Below, one piece after another: positions 26,190 to 33,822 of a DNA stretch of 64,000 bases. Position numbers and translations under genes: made by a program. The notes beneath the pieces are model-generated. The model did not search any database. It was not told the origin of the DNA and saw only the letters and a program-made list of their open reading frames with translations. How positions within the stretch are numbered: position 1 is the stretch's first letter; each line of letters starts with the position of its first letter. This DNA comes from Chitinophagales bacterium (lineage in GTDB: Bacteria; Bacteroidota; Bacteroidia; Chitinophagales; UBA2359). Location of the stretch: NCBI GenBank assembly GCA_020636475.1, contig JACJXU010000007.1:1-64000 (forward strand), given 5' to 3'.

Positions 26190-26834
26190 TTGACTTCATT
26201 ACCTACTATTTTGATAAAAGCTACTGCGGTAAACAATCTTACTACGGCGCGTTATTTTGCCGCAATAGGCGCAGAATGGATTGGTTTTAACTTCGATGCA
26301 AAATATGCGCGTGCTATTGATACGCAAATAGCTTTTGAACTGATGACTTGGTTATCTGGTCCGCGTTTTGTAGGAGAAATGGGCGATTTGCCACTCGAAA
26401 CCATCAATACGCTTGCCGACGAACTGCAACTTGGTGTAATACAAACGAATATCTATTTAGAAAAAAATGCTTTATCGCCTACCGTCGAAGCCGTTATTCG
26501 GCGTATTCCCTTAGATTTGTTGTCTCTCCAAGCCGAAGATTTGCATCAAATAGTAGAAAGCGAATCGGGCATTGCCCAATTTTTTATAGATGCAGGTCAT
26601 TTGCATTGGGAACAAGTAAAACATGCTGCGCCTGAAATTGCCCGCGCACTTGTTGAAATTTGTGCGAAATATCCGGTTATTTTGGGCATAAAACCTTTGT
26701 ATGAAGATATTGCTGTGGCATTGAAAAATCTTCCGATTATTGGCATAAGTGTAGAAAGTGGCGAAGAACTTTCGACCGGAATGCAGGACTTTGAAGCGAT
26801 TGATATTTTGCTGGAGAAATTAGATTCACACTAA
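26190..26834 (+). CDS. TrpF-like (PRA isomerase-like) protein, active site altered
   Basis: A 214-residue protein with the (beta/alpha)8 layout of phosphoribosylanthranilate isomerase: F-A-A-I-G-A-E-W-I-G-F-N-F, R-F-V-G-E-M, L-G-V-I-Q-T-N. The start is TTG 26190, because the frame has no ATG before residue 52 and a stop lies 18 bp upstream. True TrpF begins K-I-C-G, with Cys as general base; here the equivalent is I-K-A-T. The GGTG phosphate loop after the acid Asp is also missing (F-F-I-D-A-G-H-L-H-W). No other trp gene is near. It is therefore probably a paralogue with a different role. It ends convergent with trmB with a 9-bp overlap. Confidence 0.7.
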   Translation: MTSLPTILIKATAVNNLTTARYFAAIGAEWIGFNFDAKYARAIDTQIAFELMTWLSGPRFVGEMGDLPLETINTLADELQLGVIQTNIYLEKNALSPTVEAVIRRIPLDLLSLQAEDLHQIVESESGIAQFFIDAGHLHWEQVKHAAPEIARALVEICAKYPVILGIKPLYEDIAVALKNLPIIGISVESGEELSTGMQDFEAIDILLEKLDSH

Positions 26835-27503
26835 GCGCATTTGGATATATTTGATGTGCAAACCATTGGCTAAATGCTGTTTTTCGTACTTGGTTTGAAT
26901 GGTCAAGGTGTCGGGCAAAGTAGCTAATTGATAAATATCATTGTGCGCCTGCAATACTTCAATATTAGGCTCATTTTCCGTTACTTCCATAGTAAAATTG
27001 TAGAGCAATTCGCTGTCGGTTTTTAAATGTACTACGCCATTTTTTGCCAATATTTGACGATATTTTGCTAAAAACTTGGGGTGCGTAAGCCGTTTTCTTG
27101 CGCGCTTGGGTTGCGGGTCGGGAAAAGTTATCCAAATTTCGGACACTTCTTGCGGCGCAAAAAAAGATGGAAGATGTTCTATTTGTGTACGGATAAATGC
27201 CACCTGCGCGAGTTCCGCTTTTTGCGCGCGTGTAGCACCGCTCCAAATACGATTTCCTTTAATATCAACGCCTATGTAATTTTTTTGCGGGTACAGTTGT
27301 GCCAAGTTTCGCGCATAGTCGCCGTGCCCGCAAGCCAGTTCTAATACCAACGGATTTTCGTTCTGAAAATAGGTGTGCCATTTGCCTTTGTAATCCACTT
27401 CGCCATCAATTCCTTGCAGTTGAGGCGATGATTTGCCTATATCTTGAAAAACATTAGAAAAATTGGCAATTTCAGCAAATTTGGTGCTTTTATTTTTGCT
27501 CAT
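26826..27503 (-). CDS. trmB: tRNA (guanine-N7-)-methyltransferase
   Basis: Methylates G46 in the variable loop of tRNA with S-adenosylmethionine. A 225-residue cytoplasmic enzyme. The SAM site reads V-L-E-L-A-C-G-H-G-D-Y-A, followed by I-G-V-D-I-K-G-N-R. The family motif W-I-T-F-P-D-P-Q-P-K-R-A-R-K-R-L and the later H-L-K-T-D-S-E-L-L are both present. The start at ATG 27503 (M-S-K-N-K) matches the usual length. A good TATCTTTG promoter element lies 13 bp upstream, within a divergent promoter region shared with the Rpn-derived gene. Confidence 0.96.
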   Translation of the reverse strand: MSKNKSTKFAEIANFSNVFQDIGKSSPQLQGIDGEVDYKGKWHTYFQNENPLVLELACGHGDYARNLAQLYPQKNYIGVDIKGNRIWSGATRAQKAELAQVAFIRTQIEHLPSFFAPQEVSEIWITFPDPQPKRARKRLTHPKFLAKYRQILAKNGVVHLKTDSELLYNFTMEVTENEPNIEVLQAHNDIYQLATLPDTLTIQTKYEKQHLANGLHIKYIQMRLV

Positions 27504-27515
27504 TTATTTTTTGCT

Positions 27516-27523
27516 CAAAGATA
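27516..27523 (-). promoter_or_regulatory. -7 promoter element of trmB
   Basis: TATCTTTG on the minus strand, followed by AGC, lies 13 bp before the trmB ATG. The transcript would be nearly leaderless. Confidence 0.5.
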
Positions 27524-27552
27524 AAGGCTTGCGAAGGAAAAAATAAAAACTT

Positions 27553-27560
27553 TATTTTTG
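27553..27560 (+). promoter_or_regulatory. -7 promoter element of the Rpn-derived gene
   Basis: TATTTTTG on the plus strand, 41 bp before the ATG at 27601. With the trmB element it makes a divergent pair 30 bp apart. Confidence 0.4.
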
Positions 27561-27600
27561 TTAAAACAATTTTAAAACTTTTTATCAGAAAATTGCACAC

Positions 27601-27957
27601 ATGTATAGATTTGATGAAAAATATATCAACCCGCTGACCGACTTTGGTTTTAAAAAACTGTTTGAAGCAGCCGAAATAGCAAAGTTTAGCCCTATGGAAA
27701 GAGAAGCCTACGAGGAAAGTTTAAAGTATTACCGCGACCTTAAAAATGTGGTGGATACCTCAAAAGAAGAAGGCTGGGTTGAAGGACGGGAAGAGGGAAG
27801 AATTGAAGGAAGAGAAGAAGGACTAATTGAAGGGCGAGAAGAAGGAAAAGAAGAAAAAACACTTGAGTTTGCCAGAAAAATGAAGTTAAATAATGAAGCT
27901 ATTGAAAAAATTATGGCTTATACCCAACTGAGCCGTGAAACAATTGAAAAATTATAA
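27601..27957 (+). CDS. Internally deleted Rpn/PDDEXK transposase-like remnant
   Basis: An intact 118-codon frame, but it joins the first about 20 residues of a Rpn-family recombination-promoting nuclease (Y-I-N-P-L-T-D-F-G-F-K-K-L-F) directly to the usual C-terminal part (F-E-A-A-E-I-A-K-F, E-E-S-L-K-Y-Y-R-D-L-K-N-V-V-D-T). Full-length relatives have about 200 residues between, including the PD-(D/E)xK nuclease core, which is missing here. The join falls on K-K-L-F, found at both sites in relatives, so the loss probably came from recombination between short repeats. The C-terminus carries a G-R-E-E-G repeat coiled coil. It cannot be a nuclease; if made, it might interfere with full-length copies. 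dtd follows 8 bp downstream. Confidence 0.75.
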   Translation: MYRFDEKYINPLTDFGFKKLFEAAEIAKFSPMEREAYEESLKYYRDLKNVVDTSKEEGWVEGREEGRIEGREEGLIEGREEGKEEKTLEFARKMKLNNEAIEKIMAYTQLSRETIEKL

Positions 27958-27965
27958 CTAAAAAC

Positions 27966-28418
27966 ATGCGGATTATTATTCAAAGGGTTTCGCAAGCAGC
28001 AGTACAAGTGGAAGGAGAAGCAGTGGGCAGCATTAACAAAGGCTTGTTATTGCTGGTAGGCATAGAAAATGCCGACACTCCCGGCGACGTGGAATGGTTG
28101 GTGCAAAAAATTGTACAAATGCGTATCTTCAGCGATGCCGAAGGGAAAATGAATTTGTCTCTACAAGACGTTGGCGGTGAGGTATTGATTATAAGTCAAT
28201 TTACCTTACACGCACAAACCAAAAAAGGAAATCGCCCTTCATTCATTAAAGCTGCGCCTCCGGCAGTAGCTATTCCATTGTACGAGTTGTTTATTGCGAA
28301 AATGCAACAAGCAGACGTAAAAAAAGTAGCACAAGGTATTTTTGGCGCGGATATGCAGGTGCAACTCACAAACGACGGACCTGTAACTATATGGATTGAC
28401 AGCCAACAAAAAGAATAA
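27966..28418 (+). CDS. dtd: D-aminoacyl-tRNA deacylase
   Basis: Hydrolyses D-amino acids wrongly attached to tRNA, in the cytoplasm. The 150-residue length is normal. The family motifs are complete: M-R-I-I-I-Q-R-V at the N-terminus, the S-Q-F-T-L motif (here L-I-I-S-Q-F-T-L-H-A) and the Gly-cisPro-containing C-terminal N-D-G-P-V-T-I-W-I-D-S. The start at ATG 27966 lies only 8 bp after the Rpn remnant, so it probably shares its transcript. A hairpin follows right after the stop. Confidence 0.96.
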   Translation: MRIIIQRVSQAAVQVEGEAVGSINKGLLLLVGIENADTPGDVEWLVQKIVQMRIFSDAEGKMNLSLQDVGGEVLIISQFTLHAQTKKGNRPSFIKAAPPAVAIPLYELFIAKMQQADVKKVAQGIFGADMQVQLTNDGPVTIWIDSQQKE

Positions 28419-28446
28419 AGCCCTTTCGGCAATACCAAAAGGGCTT
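28418..28446. terminator. Convergent terminator between dtd and tRNA-Gln
   Basis: Arms AAGCCCTTT (28418-28426) and AAAGGGCTT (28438-28446). On the minus strand it is followed by a T-rich tail (TATTCTTTTTG), so it fits best as the end of the tRNA transcript; it may serve dtd too. Confidence 0.6.
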
Positions 28447-28454
28447 CGAGGAAG

Positions 28455-28525
28455 TTGGCCTACCAGGATTCGAACCTAGACAAACAGAACCAAAATCTGT
28501 TGTGCTACCGTTACACCATAGGCCA
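28455..28525 (-). tRNA. tRNA-Gln, anticodon TTG
   Basis: A 71-nt minus-strand cloverleaf. The acceptor stem pairs TGGCCTA with TAGGCCA, followed by discriminator A. The anticodon stem ACAGA/TCTGT closes the loop TTTTGGT, with anticodon TTG (reads CAA). The T-loop has GGTTCGAATCC. The 3' CCA is not encoded. The D-arm reads GGTGTAACGGTAGCAC. No second tRNA is adjacent. Confidence 0.95.
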
Positions 28526-28696
28526 GTAAAAAATTGCGGTGCAAATATATTCCATATTTTTAAAATTAGCGATATCGTCCAACAATTTTTTTGCTAAATT
28601 TCTATTTTTTATACAAAAATGATGAAAAAGTGGCGAAAAAGTGGCAAAATTCTTGTTATCATTTACCCTTTTATAGCATTAACCAATATTAAGTTA

Positions 28697-28704
28697 TACC
28701 TTTG
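28697..28704 (+). promoter_or_regulatory. -7 promoter element of nhaD
   Basis: TACCTTTG followed by CGGC on the plus strand, 41 bp before the nhaD ATG at 28746. No clear -33 TTG. Confidence 0.5.
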
Positions 28705-28745
28705 CGGCTGATTTTATCGGCTAAAAAAGAAGTTTTTTATTTCTT

Positions 28746-30131
28746 ATGATTACTGCTATTATTGTTATCATTTTTATCATTGGCTATTTGATGATAGCCT
28801 TAGAGCATCCGCTAAAAATTGATAAAACCGCTTCTGCCCTATTTACCGGAATGGTAGTTTGGGCTATTTATGCACTTTGGGGAGATAGTATCACTACTTT
28901 TGAAACCTCTGCAATCAGCTATATTCAGGAACATGGCTTGCATCACTTTATCGACCATGAACTGATGCATCACTTGTTCGACATTTCCAACATTTTGTTT
29001 TTTCTGTTGGGCGCAATGACGATTGTCGAAACCATAGATATTCACGATGGATTTCATATTATTACCAGCCGAATAACCACCACCAATAAGGTAAAACTCT
29101 TGTGGATTATCTGTATTATAACCTTCTTTTTGTCCGCAGTGTTAGACAATCTTACTACTTCTATTGTAATGGTGTCGCTGCTTATAAAACTTATTCCCGA
29201 CCGAAAAACACGTTTGTTGTACTCCAGTATGGTTATAATTGCTGCCAATGCCGGCGGTGCGTGGAGTCCTATTGGCGATATTACAACCACAATGTTGTGG
29301 ATTGGCGGACAAATTACTACGGCAAATATTATTCAATACTTAATTCTTCCGAGTTTTGTATGTATGGTTGTACCCTTGCTTATAGTAAGCCGCGACAAAT
29401 CAATGCGTGGCAATTTTGAACCGCGCAAGACCACCGAAACCTTAAAAACAACGGCTTTTGAAAGACAAATAGTACTTATTCTGGGTGTTGGAGCCTTGCT
29501 AAATGTACCTGTTTTCAAAACACTTACACACTTGCCTCCTTTTATGGGAATGCTTTTTGGATTGGGCGTTTTGTGGATTGCTACGGAAGTTATTCACAGT
29601 TCTAAAGATATTGTGGTAAGAAAAAATATGTCGGTTATTCACGCACTTACGCGCGTTGATGCGCCGAGTGTGTTGTTTTTCTTGGGTATTCTAATGGCAG
29701 TAAGTTGCTTGCAATCTATTGGCGTATTGCGCAATTTGGCAGAATTTTTAGACAATAGCATCGGCAATTACGACATTATTGTAATGGCTATTGGTGTGTT
29801 GTCGTCTATTGTAGATAACGTACCCTTGGTTGCGGCTTCGATGGGAATGTACGATGTAGTATCGCCGCAAAGCTTGCAGGCAGCTACTTCGCCCGAGCAA
29901 ATAGAGGCTCTTTCGTATTTTGTACAAGACGGTAAATTTTGGGAATTTTTGGCGTTTTGTGCCGGAACGGGCGGTAGTCTTTTAGTTATTGGCTCGGCAG
30001 CTGGTGTAGCCGTAATGGGCATTGAACGTATTGATTTTATTTGGTATCTGAAAAAAATATCTTGGCTGGCTTTGGTAGGTTATATTGCAGGCTGCCTTGT
30101 GTACATATTGCAAGAACACTTGTTGATGTAA
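28746..30131 (+). CDS. nhaD: NhaD-type Na+/H+ antiporter
   Basis: A 461-residue inner-membrane sodium/proton antiporter, ion transporter superfamily, for sodium and pH homeostasis. The N-terminus has I-G-Y-L-M-I-A-L-E-H-P-L-K-I-D-K-T-A-S-A-L, a NhaD hallmark, then about 12 helices. The conserved A-N-A-G-G-A-W-S-P-I-G-D block near residue 172 and the later I-V-D-N-V-P-L-V-A-A block are the paired half-helix ion-binding regions of the family. The start ATG follows a good promoter. A strong terminator (30157-30207) ends the unit, so it is monocistronic. Confidence 0.95.
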   Translation: MITAIIVIIFIIGYLMIALEHPLKIDKTASALFTGMVVWAIYALWGDSITTFETSAISYIQEHGLHHFIDHELMHHLFDISNILFFLLGAMTIVETIDIHDGFHIITSRITTTNKVKLLWIICIITFFLSAVLDNLTTSIVMVSLLIKLIPDRKTRLLYSSMVIIAANAGGAWSPIGDITTTMLWIGGQITTANIIQYLILPSFVCMVVPLLIVSRDKSMRGNFEPRKTTETLKTTAFERQIVLILGVGALLNVPVFKTLTHLPPFMGMLFGLGVLWIATEVIHSSKDIVVRKNMSVIHALTRVDAPSVLFFLGILMAVSCLQSIGVLRNLAEFLDNSIGNYDIIVMAIGVLSSIVDNVPLVAASMGMYDVVSPQSLQAATSPEQIEALSYFVQDGKFWEFLAFCAGTGGSLLVIGSAAGVAVMGIERIDFIWYLKKISWLALVGYIAGCLVYILQEHLLM

Positions 30132-30156
30132 TTTTTTTCCATAAATCTCATTTTTC

Positions 30157-30207
30157 AAAAAATCCTTTGAATGTGCAAAAAATAAGTCTCGTTCAAAGGA
30201 TTTTTTT
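30157..30207 (+). terminator. Rho-independent terminator after nhaD
   Basis: Perfect 15-bp arms AAAAAATCCTTTGAA (30157-30171) and TTCAAAGGATTTTTT (30192-30206), loop 20 bases, followed by another T. Lies 26 bp after the nhaD stop. Confidence 0.8.
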
Positions 30208-30291
30208 GTTTATTTTCGTTTAATAATGGCATTGTACTTATTTATAAAAACTATTGCCTACATTTGAACAACGAATAAAAATTAAATTACT

Positions 30292-31281
30292 GTGAAAAAA
30301 AAGCTGCTAATTGTTATAGCCTTTGCATTGGGCGTTGTATTTTTTGTTTATAATCGCACTCAAAGTAATGCTTGGGGATTTTGGGCACACCAGCGTATTA
30401 ATCGGCTGGCAGTGTTTACGCTTCCGCCCGAAATGATTGTTTTTTACAAATACAATATCGAATACATTACCGAACACGCCGTAGATCCCGACAAACGCCG
30501 CTACGCTTCCGACAACGAAGCTCCCCGCCACTACATAGACATCGACCACTACGATACTTATCCTTTTACTGCTGTTCCGCACCGATGGAACGATGCTGTA
30601 GCCAAATACACAGAAGATACTTTGGTGGCTTATGGTATAGTGCCTTGGCACATAGAAGTGATGCTAAAACGACTTACTTCCGCTTTTGAAAAAGGAAATC
30701 CACAAGAAATATTGCGTGTTTCGGCAGATTTTGGTCACTACATTGCCGATTCGCATGTGCCTTTGCACACTACACACAACTACAACGGACAGCTAACCAA
30801 CCAAAAGGGAATCCATGGATTTTGGGAATCGCGCCTGCCCGAACTTTTTGCCGATAACTACGACTATTTTGTAGGCAAAGCCGAGTACATAAAAAATGTG
30901 AACGAATTTGTTTGGGATAGAGTATTGGAAAGTGCTGCGGCAACCGATTCGGTGCTTTATTTAGAAGCAAAACTGAACAAACTGTATCCTTCCGACCAAA
31001 AATACGGCTTTGAAGAACGCAACAACATCACTACACGCACTTATTCGGCAGAATATTCTTCGGAATACCATCAAATGCTGGACGATATGGTAGAACGCCG
31101 TATGCGCCGCGCTATTTTGTCGGTGGGAAGCCTTTGGTACACCGCTTGGGTAGATGCCGGAAAACCCGATATTTCTAATTTGGGTGAGTATATTCCTACG
31201 GAAGAAGATATGGAGGAGCAAAAAGAGTTGGATAATTTGTACAGCACCGGAAAAATTAAAGGACGCGAACACGAAGACTAA
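30292..31281 (+). CDS. Zinc-dependent phospholipase C / S1-P1 nuclease-like protein
   Basis: A 329-residue exported protein from a GTG start at 30292 (M-K-K-K-L-L-I-V-I-A-F-A-L-G-V-V). After the signal the mature part begins at or near W-G-F-W-A-H-Q-R, where the N-terminal Trp and the His are zinc ligands in the S1/P1-PLC fold. Further ligands are visible: the acidic H-Y-I-D-I-D-H block, G-H-Y-I-A-D (H-x3-D), H-V-P-L-H and G-I-H-G-F-W-E (H-x3-E). The three-zinc cluster thus looks complete, so it is probably an active phosphodiesterase of unknown substrate (nucleic acid or phospholipid). It is alone on its strand and converges with DUF3570. Confidence 0.85.
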   Translation: MKKKLLIVIAFALGVVFFVYNRTQSNAWGFWAHQRINRLAVFTLPPEMIVFYKYNIEYITEHAVDPDKRRYASDNEAPRHYIDIDHYDTYPFTAVPHRWNDAVAKYTEDTLVAYGIVPWHIEVMLKRLTSAFEKGNPQEILRVSADFGHYIADSHVPLHTTHNYNGQLTNQKGIHGFWESRLPELFADNYDYFVGKAEYIKNVNEFVWDRVLESAAATDSVLYLEAKLNKLYPSDQKYGFEERNNITTRTYSAEYSSEYHQMLDDMVERRMRRAILSVGSLWYTAWVDAGKPDISNLGEYIPTEEDMEEQKELDNLYSTGKIKGREHED

Positions 31282-31295
31282 GACTTAAAACACGT

Positions 31296-32615
31296 TTATT
31301 CCATTACAAATTTCAAACCGGTAGTGATAATATTTGAATAAAAACCCGTATTGCGGTCGTAATGATAGAATTTTAAGTCGATGCTTTTTAAGCCAAATTT
31401 CCAGATATGGGCTTTGGCAAAAATGTCTGTATAACTTATTCCCAATCCATATTGATTAGCCGAATATGCCGACAAATCGTAGTCGGAAGTATAAAACTCT
31501 GCTGTAGATAGCAGTTCATTATATGGTTTGAAGTATTTTGCAGCCGTTTGATTATAATATCTAAAAGATGGATAAAGCGTGAATTTTTCCGAAATTTTAA
31601 TAGGAACTTCTATACTGGCGGTATGAGCGTTTATTTTCCAGTTATCAAAATAATAGCGATAAAAGGTTCGCACCACAATGTATTCATTTACAAAATAATT
31701 GAGTCGTCCGCCTAAAGCAATTTTAAATCTTGTATTGGGCAATTTTTCATTGGCATCTGCGAGTTGAAAATTGCCTATAAAAGAATCCGCTATGTCGCTA
31801 AAATAAACGCGCTGAAACGGTGTAGATAGCAATCCGCTTTGCCACACAAAATCTGCTGCCAAAGAGCTTTGCAAACGCTTGGACAATATTTGCGCAAAGC
31901 CCAAACCCACAGAATAAGAATTGCGTCCTTTTGAGGTAAAATCGTTCAAAATTGGATTATAGTTTGTATTTCCAATAATGGTATTATGCTTAAAAAGTGT
32001 ATTGTTTATGCCGTTTCCACCACTTGCAAAAGGGCGCAACTCCGCCGGATAAATAGGATTCCACGTGTCAATATACACGTTTGCATTAAGGCTGAGTTCT
32101 GTATTTTTTTCGTTGAATAAATGCGCATATCCGCCACCAATTCCCGCAGAAAAATAATCAAATTCGGCGGAAATGGAAAGTTTTGCATGCCAAATTTGGT
32201 TTCGGTCGTCAGAACTATGACTGTATGTTCCTGTAAAATTAGACCACACATCGGAAGCCGAAGCACCCGAACTTGCCACAAAAGGGTCCGGTACGTTTTT
32301 TCCGTCAAAGGGATTGATATTGCTTGACGAAGCAGAAGTATAAGCCGAAACACCTGCATCTATCGACAATACATCGTCGTCATTTAATGGAATAGAAACG
32401 ACAACAGCTGCCGTTGCATCTGTCAGTTTTTCAGTTCCTATGCCGCCACTTACCGCCGCATTTTCGCCATTTTGTATGTAAATACTATTTAAAAAATCTA
32501 TTTCGGTTGTTTCCAACACACGTTTTTTATAGGTAGTAATATTCGCATCATCTTGCTGTGCAAAAAGCGATGATACACCAACCAATAATATCAAGACTAG
32601 CGTTATTTTTTTAAT
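31296..32615 (-). CDS. DUF3570 outer-membrane beta-barrel protein
   Basis: About 439 residues, last gene of a four-gene operon (thioredoxin, ApbE, DUF4266, DUF3570). The sequence after the signal (Y-K-K-R-V-L-E-T-T-E-I-D-F-L) and the many alternating strands ending in F-V-M-E are typical DUF3570, predicted to be an outer-membrane barrel. No ATG exists in the frame near the start. Counting from an ATT at 32615 gives a normal signal peptide (x-K-K-I-T-L-V-L-I-L-L-V-G-V-S-S-L-F-A-Q). A TTG at 32594 would lose the basic N-region. An ATT start is rare, so TTG use or a sequence error is also possible. The ATT lies 12 bp after the DUF4266 stop. Confidence 0.85.
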   Translation of the reverse strand: MKKITLVLILLVGVSSLFAQQDDANITTYKKRVLETTEIDFLNSIYIQNGENAAVSGGIGTEKLTDATAAVVVSIPLNDDDVLSIDAGVSAYTSASSSNINPFDGKNVPDPFVASSGASASDVWSNFTGTYSHSSDDRNQIWHAKLSISAEFDYFSAGIGGGYAHLFNEKNTELSLNANVYIDTWNPIYPAELRPFASGGNGINNTLFKHNTIIGNTNYNPILNDFTSKGRNSYSVGLGFAQILSKRLQSSLAADFVWQSGLLSTPFQRVYFSDIADSFIGNFQLADANEKLPNTRFKIALGGRLNYFVNEYIVVRTFYRYYFDNWKINAHTASIEVPIKISEKFTLYPSFRYYNQTAAKYFKPYNELLSTAEFYTSDYDLSAYSANQYGLGISYTDIFAKAHIWKFGLKSIDLKFYHYDRNTGFYSNIITTGLKFVME

Positions 32616-32626
32616 TTATTTCTTTT

Positions 32627-32839
32627 TTAATTACATCCGCAGCCGCCACCTGTTTTTCCTCCGTTTGCACCGGAGGCTGCTTCTCTATACGAATGGGCGG
32701 TCAATAGATTTCTATCACATTTTTTATCCAGCAAGCCCATATCAGGGTCATTAATATTTACTTTTTCGTACTCTTTTACAACGGTACAAGAAATAAAAAA
32801 AAACATTATCAACAAAATTAGCACTACTTTTTTATTCAT
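32627..32839 (-). CDS. DUF4266 small Gly/Cys-rich lipoprotein
   Basis: A 70-residue lipoprotein (I-M-F-F-F-I-S-C after a hydrophobic stretch). It shows the DUF4266 pattern: V-N-I-N-D-P-D-M-G, then H-S-Y-R-E-A-A-S-G-A-N-G-G-K-T-G-G-G-C-G-C-N at the very end. The C-terminal C-x-C could bind metal or form a thiol pair. The S-G-A-N motif is close to the S/T-G-A-T/S motif at which ApbE attaches FMN in other proteins, and apbE directly precedes it with an 8-bp overlap (32832-32839). So it may be the ApbE substrate. This is inference. Periplasmic by its signal. Confidence 0.88.
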   Translation of the reverse strand: MNKKVVLILLIMFFFISCTVVKEYEKVNINDPDMGLLDKKCDRNLLTAHSYREAASGANGGKTGGGCGCN

Positions 32840-33812
32840 TTTCTATTATTATGTTGTTGGATGTGTATATTTTTCCATTTTCGGCTACAATAATACATTC
32901 AATGTTGGGCAATTGGTTTATTCTATCTAATCCAATTTCCACTCCCAGCACAAAAACCGCAGTTGCTAAGGCATCTGCCAATTCGGCTTTGGGGGCTTTT
33001 ACCGTTACGCTTACAATATCCGATGCAGGAAAACCAGTTCTTGGGTCGATGATATGTGCATATCGCTTGCCGTTAAAGGTAACGTATTTTTCGTAGTCTC
33101 CAGAAGTAACTATCGCGCCATCTGTTATAGATAAAAGTCCGTAAGATTTTTTTTTGTCAAATGGATTGGTGATGGCGACTTTCCATTCGCTACCATTGGG
33201 TTGTTTTCCCCAAATATTCATATCGCCGGAGGCATTAATAATTCCGGCAGAAACTCCTTTTGCTACGAGCAATGCTTTTGCTTTATCTGCGGCATATCCT
33301 TTTCCTATTGCACCAAAACCTATTTTCATGCCTTCTTTTTTCAAGAAAACAGTACTTGCTTCTTTATCCAGCACAATATTTTCGTAGCCAACTTTTGAAA
33401 CCGAAGCCATTATCGCTTCTTCCGAAGGCATTTCCTGCATTGAGCCATCAAATTTCCATATTTTATCCATTGAGGCGTAGGAAATATCAAAAGCTCCATC
33501 AGTAATTTTTGAAATTCCAATTGCCCGCTCTATCAGTTGAAATAATTCTACCGCAACTTTTACCGGTTTTATTCCCGCATTTCTATTTATTTCGGCGGTT
33601 TGGGTTGTTTCGTCCCAAGAGGATATTAGTTTTTCAATTCTTGAAATCTCTGCAACAGCCAAATCAATACATTCTTCGCCCTCTTGTTCATTATTGGCAA
33701 CTACGGTTATTTCGAAGCGACTCCCCATCAACAAAAGTGTACGCTTATACGATTGCTGTGCCGAGCAACTCAAACTAACAACAGCTGCGATGAATAACAG
33801 AATTATCCGCAC
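32832..33812 (-). CDS. apbE: FAD:protein FMN transferase
   Basis: Attaches FMN from FAD to Ser or Thr of target proteins in the periplasm. A 326-residue exported protein starting at GTG 33812 with a signal peptide (L-L-F-I-A-A-V-V-S-L-S-C-S-A-Q), perhaps lipidated. The ApbE motifs are complete: M-G-S-R-F-E-I-T-V, G-A-I-G-K-G-Y-A-A-D-K-A, A-S-G-D-M-N and H-I-I-D-P-R-T-G-F-P-A with the metal-binding Asp. It lies 10 bp after the thioredoxin-like gene and overlaps DUF4266. The usual flavinylated partners (Nqr, Rnf) are not nearby, which makes a local substrate more likely. Confidence 0.95.
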   Translation of the reverse strand: MRIILLFIAAVVSLSCSAQQSYKRTLLLMGSRFEITVVANNEQEGEECIDLAVAEISRIEKLISSWDETTQTAEINRNAGIKPVKVAVELFQLIERAIGISKITDGAFDISYASMDKIWKFDGSMQEMPSEEAIMASVSKVGYENIVLDKEASTVFLKKEGMKIGFGAIGKGYAADKAKALLVAKGVSAGIINASGDMNIWGKQPNGSEWKVAITNPFDKKKSYGLLSITDGAIVTSGDYEKYVTFNGKRYAHIIDPRTGFPASDIVSVTVKAPKAELADALATAVFVLGVEIGLDRINQLPNIECIIVAENGKIYTSNNIIIENE

Positions 33813-33822
33813 TGTTTATATT

